DNA from: Tannerella sp.
GTDB lineage: Bacteria > Bacteroidota > Bacteroidia > Bacteroidales > Tannerellaceae
DNA: 7,422 nt
Direction: 5' to 3'
Assembly: GCA_031288935.1 (NCBI GenBank)
Contig: JAITQL010000061.1
Location: forward strand, 1-7,422
The translations under genes were made by a program, and so were the position numbers. The notes below the pieces were generated by a model. That model was not told the origin of the DNA. It ran no database searches and saw nothing but the letters and a program-made list of their open reading frames with translations. This document shows, piece by piece, positions 5,888-7,422 of this stretch; position 1 is the first letter of the stretch; every line of letters starts with the position of its first letter.

Positions 5888-7162
5888 ATGAAAAATTGTT
5901 TTTTAATAATCAGTTTCCTGTTATTCGCTCCGGGAGTGATCACAGATGCAGATGCGCAGCCTGCGCAGAAGTTGGTAACCGCAGTCGTTTCGCCCGATCA
6001 CGAAGACTGGCGGTACAAAGTAAAGGAAGAGGCCGTATTCCACGTCCGCGTTTTCAAGGACGGGAACCTGCTGAAGAACGTTACGGTAGACTACGAACTG
6101 GGGCCGGAATATTTCCCGGCCGTCAGGAAACAGGATGTCGTGCTGAAGGACGGCACGACGACGCTCAAGGCCTCGATGGCGCAGCCGGGATTCCTCCGCT
6201 GCCGCGTCATAGCCAGGGTAGAAGGCAGGGAATATGAAGGACTGGCCACCGTGGCCTGCGACGAGCATCTCATTCAGCCCGCCACGGCCGATCCGTCCGA
6301 TTTCGACGCCTTCTGGACAGACGCCATCGCCGAAGCACGCAAGACGCCTCTGAATCCGCAGCTCAAGCTCCTGCCCGACAAGTCCACTGCCGACGTGAAC
6401 GTGTACGAAGTCAGTTTCCAGAACGAAAAGCCCGGTTCGCGGATCTACGGCATCCTGACCATGCCCGCCCGTCCGGGACGCTACCCCGCCATCCTCAGCG
6501 TGCCCGGCGCCGGCATCCGTCCCTACGGCGGAGCAAGCTACGGCGACCAAATCATCTCGCTCCAGATCGGCATCCACGGCCTCCCCGTCACCCTGCCGCA
6601 GGAAGTATACGACAACCTCGGCGCCGGAGCGCTCGCCGGCTACCCGTCCATCAACCGCAGCAACCGCGACACGCATTATTACAGGCGTGTATATCTGGGC
6701 TGCGTCCGTGCGGCAGACTTCATCTTTGAACTGCCCGAATTTGACGGCTACACGCTGGCCGTCACCGGAGGCAGTCAGGGCGGCGCCCTCTCCATCGTCA
6801 CCGCCGCCCTCGAGCCGCGCATCAAATACCTTGCCGCCTTCTACCCCGCCCTCTGCGACTATGCCGGCTACCTCAACGGCCGTGCCGGCGGATGGCCTCA
6901 CTACTTCCGGACGGAAAAACCGGCGCCCGGCGAAGTCGAGACGCTCGCCTACTTCGACGTCGTCAACTTCGCCCGCCGCGTCAAGGCCAAAGGCATGTAC
7001 AGCTGGGGATACAACGACGTTGTCTGTCCCCCCACCTCGATGTACGCAGCCTACAACGTCATCCCCGGCCCCAAGGAACTGAAAGTCTACCTGCCCACCG
7101 GACACTGGACGTTTCCCGAACAAAACGACATTGTACGTCAGTGGCTGCTCGATCAGCTCTGA
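5888..7162 (+). CDS. Secreted acetyl-xylan-esterase-like alpha/beta hydrolase (AXE1/CE7-related)
   Basis: The 424-residue protein starts with a type I signal peptide (hydrophobic core FLIISFLLF, likely cleavage after ADA at residue 23) and no lipobox, so it is probably periplasmic. Residues about 25-125 look like a beta-rich domain; the alpha/beta-hydrolase domain follows from about residue 130 (DPSDFDAFW). The likely triad is Ser296 in GGSQGG, Asp377 in GYNDVVCPP and His406 in TGHWTFPEQ. These fit the AXE1/CE7 family, whose members deacetylate xylan or small acetylated sugars. The usual oxyanion-hole HGY segment is replaced by VPGAGIRPYGG at 205-215, so substrate range is uncertain. The start at 5888 is chosen because the ATG at 5877 meets a stop after four codons. 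TATTTTTA (5853-5860) is a weak promoter candidate. No other polysaccharide gene is in view. Confidence 0.87.
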   Translation: MKNCFLIISFLLFAPGVITDADAQPAQKLVTAVVSPDHEDWRYKVKEEAVFHVRVFKDGNLLKNVTVDYELGPEYFPAVRKQDVVLKDGTTTLKASMAQPGFLRCRVIARVEGREYEGLATVACDEHLIQPATADPSDFDAFWTDAIAEARKTPLNPQLKLLPDKSTADVNVYEVSFQNEKPGSRIYGILTMPARPGRYPAILSVPGAGIRPYGGASYGDQIISLQIGIHGLPVTLPQEVYDNLGAGALAGYPSINRSNRDTHYYRRVYLGCVRAADFIFELPEFDGYTLAVTGGSQGGALSIVTAALEPRIKYLAAFYPALCDYAGYLNGRAGGWPHYFRTEKPAPGEVETLAYFDVVNFARRVKAKGMYSWGYNDVVCPPTSMYAAYNVIPGPKELKVYLPTGHWTFPEQNDIVRQWLLDQL

Positions 7163-7200
7163 CGACTCCCTTTTTCCCTCCGGCCGGAAAACCGGCAACC

Positions 7201-7248
7201 AAGAATGAAATACCGGGCGCCTTCGCCCCGTATTTCATTCTTTTTTTT
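7201..7248 (+). terminator. Strong intrinsic terminator of the esterase gene
   Basis: AAGAATGAAATAC (7201-7213) pairs perfectly with GTATTTCATTCTT (7230-7242). After one C-C mismatch the stem continues with GGGCG (7215-7219) against CGCCC (7224-7228), closed by a 4-nt loop. Eight T residues (7241-7248) follow, starting inside the stem end. It begins 38 bp after the stop codon. A smaller GCCGG-AAAA-CCGGC hairpin (7183-7196) lies just before it. Confidence 0.92.
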
Positions 7249-7263
7249 CAACTCCAGGGGATA

Positions 7264-7347
7264 TTTTCAGAAATCCCGGAAATGTTTCCAGAAACCTTAG
7301 AAACGTTTCCAAGAACCTTAGAGATGTTTCCAGAAATCTTGCGGAGA
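7264..7347. repeat. Four-copy 21-bp tandem repeat array
   Basis: Units start at 7264, 7285, 7306 and 7327, each 21 bp. The consensus begins TTTCCAGAAACCTTAGAAA; the second unit matches it best and the last decays after ATCTTG. Each of the first three combines a TTTC start with a GAAA/GAGA end, for example GTTTC (7284-7288) facing GAAAC (7300-7304). The array follows the esterase terminator. Bases 7348-7422 beyond it are purine-rich on the plus strand and hold no feature I can support. Confidence 0.75.
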
Positions 7348-7422
7348 GCAATAAAATCAATGCGTGAGGGAATAGGGAAGCCGTTGAAAAGGGGTTGGAA
7401 AAAGGGAAAAAGAAAATTGCCG

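Noticed and set aside
6240..7162. C-rich third positions in the second half of the esterase gene as a sign of gene transfer
   Set aside because: The shift is gradual and starts inside the gene; the rest of the window is also GC-rich, so it is not good evidence of foreign origin without codon statistics.
5921..7198. A 425-codon minus-strand open frame antisense to the esterase
   Set aside because: The plus strand has a signal peptide, catalytic triad motifs and a terminator in the right place. The antisense frame has none of these.

Overview
The window looks like chromosomal DNA from a GC-rich member of the Bacteroidales (phylum Bacteroidota). The support is indirect but consistent. Two starts are preceded by TACCTTTG, which fits the Bacteroidota -7 promoter consensus TAnnTTTG. 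Starts lack Shine-Dalgarno sequences and have A/T-rich leaders instead. FtsY is the short form without a long acidic N-terminus. The gene order ftsY-rimO-HU is one I associate with this group. The genus cannot be fixed from this sequence.

Layout. Positions 1-172 hold the tail of a degenerate 23-bp tandem array that enters from the left; its GC-rich last units form hairpins that probably end the transcript of the next gene. A zinc-dependent medium-chain dehydrogenase of the sorbitol/xylitol dehydrogenase type (241-1278, minus) stands alone behind its own promoter. A 12-bp perfect stem (1360-1393) separates it from a four-gene minus-strand operon. In transcription order the operon is ftsY (5805-4852), rimO (4849-3545), a 96-residue HU/IHF-like protein (3451-3161) and a 582-residue protein with an HU domain, a repeat linker, one membrane span and a LysM domain (3164-1416). 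The first pair is separated by 2 bp and the last pair overlaps as ATGA. Divergently from ftsY runs a secreted acetyl-xylan-esterase-like hydrolase (5888-7162, plus), closed by a textbook terminator (7201-7248). A 21-bp tandem array (7264-7347) follows.

How the genes may work together. FtsY delivers ribosome-nascent chain complexes to the membrane and RimO modifies ribosomal protein S12, so the first half of the operon is translation and export housekeeping. The second half encodes two HU-superfamily proteins. One of them appears built to reach from DNA in the cytoplasm, through the inner membrane, to peptidoglycan. This is the most interesting content of the window: a candidate physical tether between nucleoid and cell wall with a six-copy 29-residue repeat linker. 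The dehydrogenase and the esterase look like unrelated carbohydrate-metabolism genes flanking the operon.

No rRNA, tRNA, CRISPR array, insertion sequence or phage gene was seen. The long open frames antisense to the operon and to the esterase are shadows.
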